A DNA stretch of 64,000 nucleotides from Sphingomonas leidyi (lineage in GTDB: Bacteria > Pseudomonadota > Alphaproteobacteria > Sphingomonadales > Sphingomonadaceae): positions 992,001 to 1,056,000 of the forward strand of contig NZ_JAASQV010000002.1 of the NCBI RefSeq assembly GCF_011761945.1. Reading direction: 5' to 3'. Made by a program: the position numbers and the translations under genes. The notes beneath the pieces are model-generated. The model saw only the letters and a list, made by a program, of their open reading frames with translations, was not told where the DNA came from and did no database searches. This document shows, in pieces, positions 17,164 to 25,654 of this stretch (positions are counted from its first letter, which is position 1; every line of letters starts with the position of its first letter).

Positions 17164-19122
17164 CTAGTTGCCGGCGCGGCAGTCGATATCGATCTGAAAG
17201 CTGAAGCGCGCAAGCGCGTCGCGAACGGCCATGCCGTTCGGGGCGTCGATCGAGATGCGGACGACCGTGCCGCGCCGGGGATCGTCGCGCGCACATATGT
17301 CGGCAAAGGGGATGCCGGCCTGATCGAGCACCTCGCGCGCCGCCGCCGCGACTTCGATCAGCCGCAGGCTCGGCTTGTGGATCTTGCCCACGGCGGTGAG
17401 CGGCATCGATGGGAGGATGGCTATGCGCCTGGGGATGGCGGCACGCTCGCCGATCCGCGCCGCGGCATGCGCCAGAAGGGCCGGCGCGTCGGTGGCGGCG
17501 TCGCTGCGGAGCTGGACGAACGCCACCGGTACTTCGCCGGCATAGCCATCGGGCCGGCCGATGGCAGCCGCGAGGACGACATCCGGGTGCGAATAGAGCG
17601 CTTCCTCTATCGTCGATGGATCGATGTTGTGGCCGCCGCGGATGATCAAGTCCTTGGCGCGACCGGTCAGCCACAGATAGCCATCGGCATCCATGCGCCC
17701 AAGGTCGCCGGTGTTGAGCCATTTGCGGCCATCGCCCCGATCGACCCATGCGCCGGCATTGTGCCGATCGTCGAGATAGCCGGAGAACAGGTTGGGGCCG
17801 GCAATCGTGACCACGCCGATGTCATCGACCTCGCAATCGCGCAGAAAGGCGCCGGCGGCATCGAGAATGACGATGCGGATATCCTCGGTCGGCAGTGGGA
17901 GGCCGACGGATCCGGGCCGATGCTCGCCGTCGATCGGATTGAGCGAGGCGACGCAGGCGCTCTCGGTCAGGCCATATCCTTCGGAGATCGAGACGCGGCA
18001 GGTCTTCTCGAAGCGTTGCAGGAGATCGGCCGACAGGGGCGATGCGCCGCATATCGCGAAACGGAAGGACGACAGGTCGAACGCTTCGCTGGGATATTCC
18101 AGCAGCGCGGCGAGAAGCGTGGGCACCGCGCTGAAGCCGGTTACGCGATGATGCTCGACGATCTCCCAGAAACGCGGGAGGAGGCCGGGCGCGCGAAACC
18201 CCTGCGGCGTGCCGAGAAGAACCGATGCCCCCTTCAGGAACGGGATCAGCCCCGTGACCATCACCGCGTTCACATGGAACAGGGGCAAGCCGCAGAAGAG
18301 GAGGGATTCCTCGGTCAATGCGGGGCCGATCATCCGCGCAGCCATCCAGCTGTTGGCGATGACCTGGGCATGGGTGCGTACCGCGATCTTGGGGAGCCCC
18401 GTGGTGCCGCCGGTGCAGAAATAGGAGGCGGTATCGCCGGGCGCGATATCGCGCCCGGCGACCAGGTGGTCGGCCGGCATCGCGCGGAGCGCGCGGGCGA
18501 AATCGTGGACGGTCACGCCCGCCCGCGAAGGAGCCGGCAGGACGGCCGGCGCAGGCGGGCCTTCCCGTTCGTCGATCAGGACCAGGTGCTCGATCGCGGT
18601 CGCCCTGGACAGGATCGCCCCCACTTTGTCGAACAGGTCGGAACCGGCGCCGAGCGTGACCAGCACCCTGGCCTTCGCGGCCGTGAGCAGCGATGCGAGC
18701 GGCTCCGCTTCGAGCATCGGATTGAGCGGCATCACGATGCCCGCCGCTTCCGCGCCCCATAGGGCGATATGGGTCTCCGGCAGATTCGGGAGCAGCACCG
18801 CCACGACGTCCTGCGCGCCCACGCCAAGCATCCCGAACAGATTGGCTGCCCTGGTCACGTCGGCGAAGAGTTCGCCATAGGACATCCGGCGCACCTCCCG
18901 ATGCGTCGCCACATCGCGGAAGCTGGCCAGCGCGGTCCTTTCCCCGTGGCGCTCGGCGGACCTTCGAAGCAGATCATAGCTGCTGGTCGGCAGGTCGGAA
19001 GGCAGGCCCCCGCATCCGGCCTCGATCACGTCGGTCAGGGTAAGGATGGCCGGCGGGGCGCCCGCATCCTCCATGCTTGCGCGGCCGGCGGTGCCGCTTC
19101 CGACTGTCGACGGCTTTCCCAC
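17164..19122 (-). CDS. Acyl-CoA synthetase (AMP-forming ligase)
   Basis: A 652-residue member of the ANL superfamily that activates a carboxylic acid as an acyl-adenylate and then a CoA thioester. Seen are the P-loop-like YFCTGGTTGLPKIAVRTHAQ, the A5-type SEGYGLTESACV, the NTGDLGRMDADGYLWLTGRA hinge and the RAKDLIIRGGHNIDPSTIEE motif. The late Lys of the family is at TAVGKIHKPSLR. The GTG start is preceded by GGAGG with 5-base spacing. The length is above the usual 510-560, with a C-terminal extension of about 60 residues (VLDQAGIPFADICARDDP onward). It is divergent from the LacI regulator, and a LacI-type operator lies 88 bases upstream. The substrate is probably released by the esterase at 22800 (inference). 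Confidence 0.9.
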   Translation of the reverse strand: MGKPSTVGSGTAGRASMEDAGAPPAILTLTDVIEAGCGGLPSDLPTSSYDLLRRSAERHGERTALASFRDVATHREVRRMSYGELFADVTRAANLFGMLGVGAQDVVAVLLPNLPETHIALWGAEAAGIVMPLNPMLEAEPLASLLTAAKARVLVTLGAGSDLFDKVGAILSRATAIEHLVLIDEREGPPAPAVLPAPSRAGVTVHDFARALRAMPADHLVAGRDIAPGDTASYFCTGGTTGLPKIAVRTHAQVIANSWMAARMIGPALTEESLLFCGLPLFHVNAVMVTGLIPFLKGASVLLGTPQGFRAPGLLPRFWEIVEHHRVTGFSAVPTLLAALLEYPSEAFDLSSFRFAICGASPLSADLLQRFEKTCRVSISEGYGLTESACVASLNPIDGEHRPGSVGLPLPTEDIRIVILDAAGAFLRDCEVDDIGVVTIAGPNLFSGYLDDRHNAGAWVDRGDGRKWLNTGDLGRMDADGYLWLTGRAKDLIIRGGHNIDPSTIEEALYSHPDVVLAAAIGRPDGYAGEVPVAFVQLRSDAATDAPALLAHAAARIGERAAIPRRIAILPSMPLTAVGKIHKPSLRLIEVAAAAREVLDQAGIPFADICARDDPRRGTVVRISIDAPNGMAVRDALARFSFQIDIDCRAGN

Positions 19123-19209
19123 ATTTTCCTCCCGAAGCGACGTGAGCCATCGATCGCGATGAACCAGCCAGGCCCGATTTGCGGATGGGCTACCCTCGAC
19201 ACTCGACTA

Positions 19210-19223
19210 TGTAAAGGTATACA
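19210..19223. promoter_or_regulatory. LacI-type operator, copy 1
   Basis: TGTAAAGGTATACA. It matches the reverse complement of the site at 20484-20497 (TGTAAAGGCTTACA) at 12 of 14 positions. It lies in the divergent region between the acyl-CoA ligase and the LacI-family regulator. Confidence 0.68.
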
Positions 19224-19375
19224 AGGCCCGGATGGGGGCGGCCATGGTTGCGGCTCGACCTTGCCGACCGCGGGGGGCATGATTGCTTCCGGAGGGCATT
19301 TGTTGCGATCAAGGCGCAGGACGCGATCGCGCGCGGCGTGGGAGGGCCGGAGGCCTTGAAGGGGTATCGAAGGAC

Positions 19376-20401
19376 ATGACGAAGAGGCGCAGTGACCGCG
19401 CGAATTCTCTGGACGTGGCGCGGCTGGCGGGAGTCTCGATCGCTGCGGTGAGTCGCGCGTTTACGCCGGGCAGCAGCATATCGGACGAACTCGCCGAAAA
19501 GGTGCGCAGGGCCGCGCGCCAGCTCAACTACGTGCCCAACAGCCTCGCCAGCAGCCTGATCACGCGGCAGACGAACATCGTCGCGCTGATGCTCCCCAGG
19601 ATGAGCAATCCGATCTATGCGGCGATGCTTGCCGAGGTCAGCCGGCGGCTCGAGGAATTGAACAAGCAGGTGCTGCTGTTCACGCCGAGCGACGAATCCG
19701 ACTTCGATCGCTCGCTGGGCCGCATGCTGGAATATCAGGTCGATGCCATCGTCATCGCCGCCGCGACCATTTCCAATCGCATGGCGGCGCTTTGCCTGGA
19801 TCGCAACGTGCCCGTCGTGATGCTTGGCCGCCACGTTCCGGGGCTTCCCGTCCATAGCGTGCGCCCGAATGCGCGCGATGGCGGGACCCGGGCGGCGGAA
19901 CTGCTGTTGCGGGGAGGCGGCAGGCGTTTCGGCATCGTCGCCGGCCCATCGAGCCTCACCACGATGGTCGAGCGCCAGCGTGCCGTTGTCGACCGGCTGC
20001 AGGCGGCGCCGGACGCCAGCGTCGTGGCGATCGTCGACGGGGGGCTGACCTATGAGGGCGGGTACGAGGCGGCGCTCGCGATCATGGATCGCGCGGACCG
20101 TCCGGATTCGGTGGTCTGCATGACCGACATCATGGCCCTGGGCGCGATGGACGCGATCCGGCATCGCCTGTCGCTCAGGATCCCGGACGACGTCGCGATC
20201 ATCGGCTTCGACGATATCGCCGAGGCCGCCCATGCCAGCTATTCGCTGACGACGGTCAAGACCCCCCTTGTCGAGATGGTCGGCCATATGATCGACCTGA
20301 TCGCCATGCCGGAAACCGACGCCGCGCCAAGGATTGTCGAGATCGACGCCGAGCTGGTCGTGCGCCGATCGACGCGCGCCGCGCACCCGGCGGCGCAATG
20401 A
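19376..20401 (+). CDS. LacI-family transcriptional regulator
   Basis: A 341-residue repressor-type protein. The ATG at 19376 follows AAGGA; earlier frame openings give an atypical leader. The N-terminal HTH (SLDVARLAGVSIAAVSRAFT) and hinge helix (YVPNSLASSLITRQT) are classic LacI features. A periplasmic-binding-like effector domain follows (VALMLPRMSNPIYAAMLAEV, AVVDRLQAAPDA, IIGFDDIAEAAHASYSLTTV). Two near-identical operator-like palindromes flank its gene, one before the ligase and one before the receptor. It probably controls both and itself. The ligand may be a product of the esterase/ligase pathway rather than a sugar. Confidence 0.92.
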   Translation: MTKRRSDRANSLDVARLAGVSIAAVSRAFTPGSSISDELAEKVRRAARQLNYVPNSLASSLITRQTNIVALMLPRMSNPIYAAMLAEVSRRLEELNKQVLLFTPSDESDFDRSLGRMLEYQVDAIVIAAATISNRMAALCLDRNVPVVMLGRHVPGLPVHSVRPNARDGGTRAAELLLRGGGRRFGIVAGPSSLTTMVERQRAVVDRLQAAPDASVVAIVDGGLTYEGGYEAALAIMDRADRPDSVVCMTDIMALGAMDAIRHRLSLRIPDDVAIIGFDDIAEAAHASYSLTTVKTPLVEMVGHMIDLIAMPETDAAPRIVEIDAELVVRRSTRAAHPAAQ

Positions 20402-20483
20402 CCGGCCGCTCCGCGCTCGCACGCTAGTTCCGCCCGATGATCGCCGTGCCTTGTATGGCGCGGAGCTTGCTGCTATTGGCCTT

Positions 20484-20497
20484 TGTAAGCCTTTACA
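20484..20497. promoter_or_regulatory. LacI-type operator, copy 2
   Basis: TGTAAGCCTTTACA, extended to TTGTAAGCCTTTACAA (20483-20498). On the other strand it reads TGTAAAGGCTTACA, matching the site at 19210-19223. It ends 26 bases before the receptor start and overlaps the likely promoter. Confidence 0.72.
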
Positions 20498-20522
20498 AAA
20501 GAGGCAATGGGGAGAGGCACGG

Positions 20523-22760
20523 ATGGGCAGGTTCACACTTCTGGTCGGTGCGGGCGGGGCGGTCGTCTGCGCAATGGCGGCGCCGGGCGCGGCCGCACAG
20601 GATCGCGCGCCGCCGGAGATTTCGGCGGCGAGCGGGCAGGACAGCGAGATCATCGTCACCGCGACGCGCCGCAACGAGCGGCTCCAGGACGTTGCTGGCG
20701 CGGTAAGCGCCTTGACGGGCGACACCCTCGAGCGGCTCCGCGCCAAATCGCTCGCGGACTTCGCCGCCTATACGCCAGGCGTCAGTTTCGAGACCACGAC
20801 GCCGAGCACGAACAAGGTCGTCATCCGCGGCATCACCACCGGCGGCACGCAGCTCAACAGCGCCATCGGCCTGTATCTGGACGATGTGCCGATCGGCTCC
20901 AGCACCCCGTTCGGCTTCGGTGTCCAGGCCATCAATCTTGGGATGTTCGACCTTCGGCGGATCGAAGTGCTGAACGGTCCGCAGGGAACGCTGTTCGGCG
21001 CCAATGCCCTTGGCGGCACCTTGCGCTACATCACCGAGATCCCGGTGCTGGACGAAACCAGGGGGCGGATCGAGGGAGAGGCCGGATACACGGCGCATGG
21101 CGACGCCAATCTCGCGGGGCGGGCCATGCTCAATCTGCCGTTCGGAGATCGTGTTGCGCTGCGTGCCACCGGCCTTGTGTCGAAGGATGCGGGATATGCC
21201 GACGATCCGGCGCATAATCGCCGGAATCTCGGCGACGCGCGCACGTTGCAGGGGCGCGCTTCGCTGCTGTTCCAGGCGACACCGGATCTGAGCATCCGCC
21301 TCAACGGCTATGCGCAGCGGATCCGGAGCAACGGCAACGCCGTCGTCTTCCGCGATCCCGTCACGCATCGGCCGACCGGGGGCGTCTATGACCAGTCGTT
21401 CGCTCTCGAGCAGCCGTCGGAGGCGACGCTGTACGTCGGCAGCGCCGTGATCGACTGGATGCTCGGCTTCGCCAAGCTGACTTCGATCACCGCCTATCAG
21501 AAGACGACGATCAACAGCATCCGCGACTTCACCGTGCCCTACAGCGCCATCCTGCGCGCGGCGATCGGACCGGCCGGGGCCAATCCCTACGGCGTGCCCG
21601 CCGATGTCGGTACGAAGCGCTTCACGCAGGAAGTGCGGCTGGCATCCGGCAACAACAAGTCGTTCGAATGGGTGGTCGGCGGCTTCTATTCCAACGAGGA
21701 CACTCTCCAGAACATAAGGGCGCTCAATGCCGCCGATCCGCAGGGCAAGCTCCTGGGTTTGACCCTGGCGGAGTTGAAGCTTCCCAGCACGGCGCGCGAA
21801 TTTGCGCTGTTTGCCAATGGAACCGTCTATTTCACCTCGACCATCGATGCCACGATCGGCGTTCGCCAAAGCTGGAACGATCAGGTCTTCACCACCAATG
21901 GCGTCGGCCTGCTGGTCAATTCGCGCGCACCGACGACGCCGGTCACCAGCACCGGAGAATCGAACGAGAGCGTCCGAACCTATCTGTTCAACCTGCGCTA
22001 TCGGCCGACCGCGCGAACGCTGGTCTATGGACGGATCGCCAGCGGATATCGCCCCGGAGGTCCCAATCTCGTGATCAACGGCGTCGGCACCGGAAGCGAT
22101 CGCTTCGAGGCCGACACGCTGTGGAACTACGAGCTCGGCCTGAAGCACGGTTTCGGCGGCGGGCGCGGCTTCTTCAATATCAGCGGCTATCATATCGACT
22201 GGACGAACATCCAGCAGGTCAGGAACGTGGGCGGCATCAACCAGCTGGTCAACGCCGGCAATGCCCGCATCAACGGCGTCGAATCCGCGCTGTCCTACCG
22301 AGTCGTTCCCGGAGTCAGCCTGTTGCTCTCCGGGGCCTATACCGATGCGAAGCTGACGACCGCCGCGCCGGCGCTCGGCGTCAACCATGCCGGTGCGCGC
22401 ATCCCGCTTTCGCCAAGGGTCTCCATCGCCCTTGCCGGCAATTACGACTTCGATCTCGGCGACCGGTGGAGCGGCACGTTCAATCTCGGAATCCGGCATA
22501 TCGGCGAGCGCACGGCAGGGTATGCGGGGAGCGCGATCGCGCCGCTCTACAAGCTTGCCGCCTATTCCGTCGTCGATGCGACGCTGTCGCTGCGGACGGC
22601 GAGCGGCTGGGAAATCGGGCCCTATGTCAAGAATGTCTTCGACAGGCGCGGCGAGGTTTCGGCGAGCACCGTCTTCAACCAATATGTGCCGGGCACTCCG
22701 GTCGCGGTCACGATTTCCCAGCCCCGCACGTTCGGCCTGGTGGTGGGGCGCAATTTCTGA
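20523..22760 (+). CDS. TonB-dependent receptor
   Basis: A 745-residue outer-membrane receptor without an STN domain. The ATG at 20523 follows GGGGAGAGG; the signal peptide runs to about GAAAQD. The TonB-box-like SEIIVTATRRNERLQDV is followed by the plug (VVIRGITTGGTQ, YLDDVPIGSSTPFG, IEVLNGPQGTLFGANALGGT) and barrel, ending FGLVVGRNF. It belongs to the group common in sphingomonads for import of diverse organic compounds. A LacI-type operator lies in its promoter and an HSL-type esterase gene follows 39 bases downstream. Together with the ligase this suggests uptake and use of an esterified carboxylic acid. Confidence 0.93.
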   Translation: MGRFTLLVGAGGAVVCAMAAPGAAAQDRAPPEISAASGQDSEIIVTATRRNERLQDVAGAVSALTGDTLERLRAKSLADFAAYTPGVSFETTTPSTNKVVIRGITTGGTQLNSAIGLYLDDVPIGSSTPFGFGVQAINLGMFDLRRIEVLNGPQGTLFGANALGGTLRYITEIPVLDETRGRIEGEAGYTAHGDANLAGRAMLNLPFGDRVALRATGLVSKDAGYADDPAHNRRNLGDARTLQGRASLLFQATPDLSIRLNGYAQRIRSNGNAVVFRDPVTHRPTGGVYDQSFALEQPSEATLYVGSAVIDWMLGFAKLTSITAYQKTTINSIRDFTVPYSAILRAAIGPAGANPYGVPADVGTKRFTQEVRLASGNNKSFEWVVGGFYSNEDTLQNIRALNAADPQGKLLGLTLAELKLPSTAREFALFANGTVYFTSTIDATIGVRQSWNDQVFTTNGVGLLVNSRAPTTPVTSTGESNESVRTYLFNLRYRPTARTLVYGRIASGYRPGGPNLVINGVGTGSDRFEADTLWNYELGLKHGFGGGRGFFNISGYHIDWTNIQQVRNVGGINQLVNAGNARINGVESALSYRVVPGVSLLLSGAYTDAKLTTAAPALGVNHAGARIPLSPRVSIALAGNYDFDLGDRWSGTFNLGIRHIGERTAGYAGSAIAPLYKLAAYSVVDATLSLRTASGWEIGPYVKNVFDRRGEVSASTVFNQYVPGTPVAVTISQPRTFGLVVGRNF

Positions 22761-22799
22761 TCGTCGGCCTGTCGACAGTTTCGGGTGGAGGAAATGATC

Positions 22800-23774
22800 G
22801 TGACTGAACCCGTCATACGCCCGGATGCGCGGGCCTTTCTGGATTTCTGGAACGCGTCGCTGCTCGCGCGCATGGAGGATTTCCCGGCCGAGCAGGTACG
22901 CGCGATCATGAACCAGGTCAGGGCGACGGCGCCTTCCGTCGTGCACGATCTTGCGGTGTTGCGGGATCTCGAGGCCGGTTTCGACGGACGGTCGCTCCGG
23001 ATGCGTTTCTATGATCGCCGGGCGGAGCGGGCGCCGGGGCCCCTGGTGATCTATTACCATGGCGGCGGCTTCGTGCTCGGCGATCTCGACACGCATCATG
23101 CGCTCTGCATCGCGCTTGCGGAGCAACTGGACCTGCCGCTGGTATCGGTCGAGTATCGCCTCGCTCCGGAGCACCCATGGCCCGCGGCCCCCGATGACGC
23201 CGAAGCGGCGGCACGGTGGCTCGCCGAGCATGCGGAAGATGCCCTCGACCGCGGGATTGCATCGCTCGTCCTCGCCGGCGACAGCGCGGGCGCCAATCTC
23301 GCGGCGGTTACCGCAAGGGCCCTGCGCGACGCGCCGGCTGCCGTGCCGGTCTCGGCGCAGTTCCTGGCCTATCCGTGCGTCGACAGCGCGGGCGGCACCC
23401 GGTCGCGCGCGGAATTCGCGGAGGGGTTTCTGCTGACAAGCGCCAGCATAGACTGGTTCTTCAAGCAATATGCGGCGCCGGCCGGCGATCCGCGCTTCGA
23501 TCTGCTGCACGCCGATCCGACGGGCATGCCGCCGACCGTGCTGGTGACGGCCGGGCTCGATCCGCTGCGGGACGAAGGCCGGATCTATGCCGGGGCGCTG
23601 ATCGCGGCCGGCGTACCGGTCACGTATCGGGAAGCGCGCGGCAACATCCATGGCTGTTTCAGCATGGCCGCGGCGATCCCCTCGACAGCGGCGGACATCC
23701 GCGAGGCCGTGGCGGCGCTCGGACTTGCGATGGCGGCCGGGCAGGCGCGCGACGAGGGCGGCACCGGGGATTGA
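22800..23774 (+). CDS. Alpha/beta hydrolase, HSL-type esterase
   Basis: About 324 residues from the GTG at 22800, chosen because GGAGG lies 8 bases upstream; in-frame starts at 22785 and 22794 overlap or crowd that site. The hormone-sensitive-lipase signature is complete: oxyanion-hole HGGG (His about 87, YYHGGGFVLGDLDTHH) and nucleophile in AGDSAGANLAAV (Ser about 162). Likely acid and base residues are in TAGLDPLRDEG and ARGNIHGCF. No signal peptide is seen, so it is probably cytoplasmic. Enzymes of this family hydrolyse short to medium acyl esters or lactones. It follows the receptor in one apparent transcription unit and may generate the acid activated by the ligase at 17164. Confidence 0.9.
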   Translation: MTEPVIRPDARAFLDFWNASLLARMEDFPAEQVRAIMNQVRATAPSVVHDLAVLRDLEAGFDGRSLRMRFYDRRAERAPGPLVIYYHGGGFVLGDLDTHHALCIALAEQLDLPLVSVEYRLAPEHPWPAAPDDAEAAARWLAEHAEDALDRGIASLVLAGDSAGANLAAVTARALRDAPAAVPVSAQFLAYPCVDSAGGTRSRAEFAEGFLLTSASIDWFFKQYAAPAGDPRFDLLHADPTGMPPTVLVTAGLDPLRDEGRIYAGALIAAGVPVTYREARGNIHGCFSMAAAIPSTAADIREAVAALGLAMAAGQARDEGGTGD

Positions 23775-23873
23775 CCAGGCCCGCGCCCGGTATCGATCCC
23801 GTCCGGCTCCGGTTCCTTCGATGGGGCCGATCCGGCATTTGACGACCGGCATTACGGTATTTGCGCGGGCGAA

Positions 23874-23910
23874 CGTCCCTGAGATAGGATCTTCCGATAT
23901 CGGGGCACCC
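23874..23910 (+). promoter_or_regulatory. Candidate ECF promoter motif of cassette 2, copy 1
   Basis: CGTCCCTGAGATAGG, 5 bases, then CCGATATCGGGGCACCC. A closely matching element precedes the receptor of this cassette (25604-25636). It lies 21 bases before the sigma gene start. The inner CCGATATCGG is itself a palindrome. Confidence 0.6.
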
Positions 23911-23930
23911 GAAATGTCGACCACCGGCCA

Positions 23931-24470
23931 ATGAAGGGCAAGAGTCCGATCCGGAATCTGGATGTCGATCGCCATGTGGTCGACGATCTCGCGCGGCGGT
24001 ATCGATCCACGTTGCTGCGCTATTTCCAGCGCCGGGGCGTGGCGCCGCTCGACGCGGAAGACGCCGTGCAGGAAGTCTTCGTCCGGTTGAGCCAGCGCAA
24101 GGCGCTCGCGGACGACGTCCATCAGCCCGAAAGCTATATCTTCGCGACGGCGGCCAATGTGGCGACCGACCTGCATCGCCGTGCCACGGTGCGCGCGAAC
24201 GATCGGCACGAGTTGTTCGACGACGTGCTCCACGCGCCGCTCGACCTCGATCCGGAAACCATCTGCGCGGGACGCGAGGCGCTGCGCGCCGTCGTGGTGG
24301 CGCTGAAGGAACTGCCCGAGCGCACGCGCACCATTTTCATCCTGGCCCGGCTCGAGCAAATGAAACAGGCCGAGATCGCGCGCCGGCTCGGCGTTTCGCT
24401 CAACACGGTCGAAAAGCATTTGCACAGGGCGGTCGCGTATCTTGGCGAAAGGGCGGGGCGACGGTCATGA
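23931..24470 (+). CDS. ECF RNA polymerase sigma factor, FecI-like
   Basis: A 179-residue ECF factor. Region 2 is seen in LRYFQRRGVAPLDAEDAVQE, then VFVRLSQRK and ESYIFATAANVATDLHRRA. Region 4 appears as ALKELPERTRTIFILARLEQ with the HTH QAEIARRLGVSLNTVEKHLH. No strong ribosome binding site precedes the ATG. Instead a six-codon frame (MSTTGQ) starting at 23914 stops in an ATGA overlap with this start, so coupled initiation is possible. It overlaps the FecR gene by 4 bases. It differs clearly from the sigma factor at 6020. Confidence 0.92.
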   Translation: MKGKSPIRNLDVDRHVVDDLARRYRSTLLRYFQRRGVAPLDAEDAVQEVFVRLSQRKALADDVHQPESYIFATAANVATDLHRRATVRANDRHELFDDVLHAPLDLDPETICAGREALRAVVVALKELPERTRTIFILARLEQMKQAEIARRLGVSLNTVEKHLHRAVAYLGERAGRRS

Positions 24471-25534
24471 CCAATCCCGCTGCCCCTTCCGGAATCCCCG
24501 CGATGTCGCCGCACGAAGTGGCGGCCAAATGGTTCCTGCAAAGCGAGGCGGTCGCGCTGGGGCACGCTGACCGCGCGCGCCTGGAGACCTGGCTCGCGGC
24601 CGACCCGCGCCACCAGGCCGCCTGGGATGACGTGGCCACGGCCTTGCGGACGGTGGCCGACAATGCCGCCGACAGGGAGTTTCTGGCGATGCGATCCCGG
24701 GCCCTGGCGGCTCGGCCGGAGCGCCGCTGGCCGCTATCCCGCATGATGGCGGCGGTGGCCGGATTGCTGGTCGTCGTCCTGACGTCGATACTCGTCTTCC
24801 GCGAAGTCTATCCGGGGCCGGTGCATCGCAACGGCATTGCCGCCGCCGGCCCGGCGCGCGCGCTCTATCGAACCACTATCGGCGGCCGCGCCGAAGTGAC
24901 TCTGCCCGATGGTTCGGTGGCGGTGCTGGATACGGACAGCGCGATGCGCATCGCCTATACCGACAAGGAGCGGGGAATCCGGCTGCTGAAGGGCCAGGCC
25001 CTGTTCGTCGTCGCCAAGCATCAGCCGGCACCGTTCCAGGTCTATGCCGGCAGCCAGCGGGTGACGGCGGTGGGCACGCGGTTCAACGTTCGGGTGGAAG
25101 GCCATGGTCGCTCCCCGAAGACAAGCGTCGCGCTCATCGAAGGCGTGGTCCGCGTCGCGGGGCTCGACTTCGCCGGGTCGGCCATGCCGGATCGCCGGAC
25201 GGGCGAAATCACCATGCGCGCCGGCGAACTCTTCGATTCCGCCAGGCCCGGTGCGCTGCGGCTATCCGCGTCCGAAGCGGAGGGCGCGGCCAGTTGGGTG
25301 TCGGGGACCTTGTCGTTCAACGATATGCCGCTCGGACGGGCGGTTGCCGAAATGAACCGCTATACCGCGCGCCCCATCGGCCTGGGCGGCGGGGACATCG
25401 CGAACCTCAGGGTCAGCGGTGTCTTCAAGACCGGCGACTCCCAGCATTTCGCAGAGTCGATGGCGGAAGTCTTTCATTTGCGCGTGGCGCATGATGCGCG
25501 CGGCAATCCGCTCCTCCTGCCCAGCCCGGAATGA
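24467..25534 (+). CDS. FecR-family anti-sigma factor / sigma regulator
   Basis: A 355-residue inner-membrane regulator, coupled to the sigma gene by an ATGA overlap. The N-terminal cytoplasmic part (HEVAAKWFLQSEAVALGHAD, RLETWLAADPRHQAAWDD) is a DUF4880-type head. One membrane helix follows (MMAAVAGLLVVVLTSILVF). The periplasmic FecR domain shows VTLPDGSVAVLDTDSAMRI, LKGQALFVVAKHQPAPFQVY and VTAVGTRFNVRVEG. The C-terminal segment (LSFNDMPLGRAVAEMNRYTA) is DUF4974-like and should meet the STN domain of the receptor at 25655. Confidence 0.92.
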   Translation: MTNPAAPSGIPAMSPHEVAAKWFLQSEAVALGHADRARLETWLAADPRHQAAWDDVATALRTVADNAADREFLAMRSRALAARPERRWPLSRMMAAVAGLLVVVLTSILVFREVYPGPVHRNGIAAAGPARALYRTTIGGRAEVTLPDGSVAVLDTDSAMRIAYTDKERGIRLLKGQALFVVAKHQPAPFQVYAGSQRVTAVGTRFNVRVEGHGRSPKTSVALIEGVVRVAGLDFAGSAMPDRRTGEITMRAGELFDSARPGALRLSASEAEGAASWVSGTLSFNDMPLGRAVAEMNRYTARPIGLGGGDIANLRVSGVFKTGDSQHFAESMAEVFHLRVAHDARGNPLLLPSPE

Positions 25535-25603
25535 GCGCCGCGGCCGCACGATCGGCCCTTCGGAATAAAGTCACGACGCGGTTACGGGTTCTCGAATTGC
25601 CTG

Positions 25604-25636
25604 CGTCCCTGAAATTGGCAGCCGATAACGGCGCCC
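25604..25636 (+). promoter_or_regulatory. Candidate ECF promoter motif of cassette 2, copy 2
   Basis: CGTCCCTGAAATTGG, 3 bases, then CCGATAACGGCGCCC. It matches 13 of 15 and 9 of 10 bases of the two blocks at 23874, with a spacer shorter by 2. It ends 18 bases before the receptor ATG. The motif differs from that of cassette 1. Confidence 0.6.
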
Positions 25637-25654
25637 ATATAGGGGAGGATATCG

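Noticed and set aside
20493-24425. A 1310-codon minus-strand open frame opposite the receptor and esterase genes
   Set aside because: It runs against a receptor, an esterase and a sigma gene that all have family motifs. It is a GC-driven shadow.
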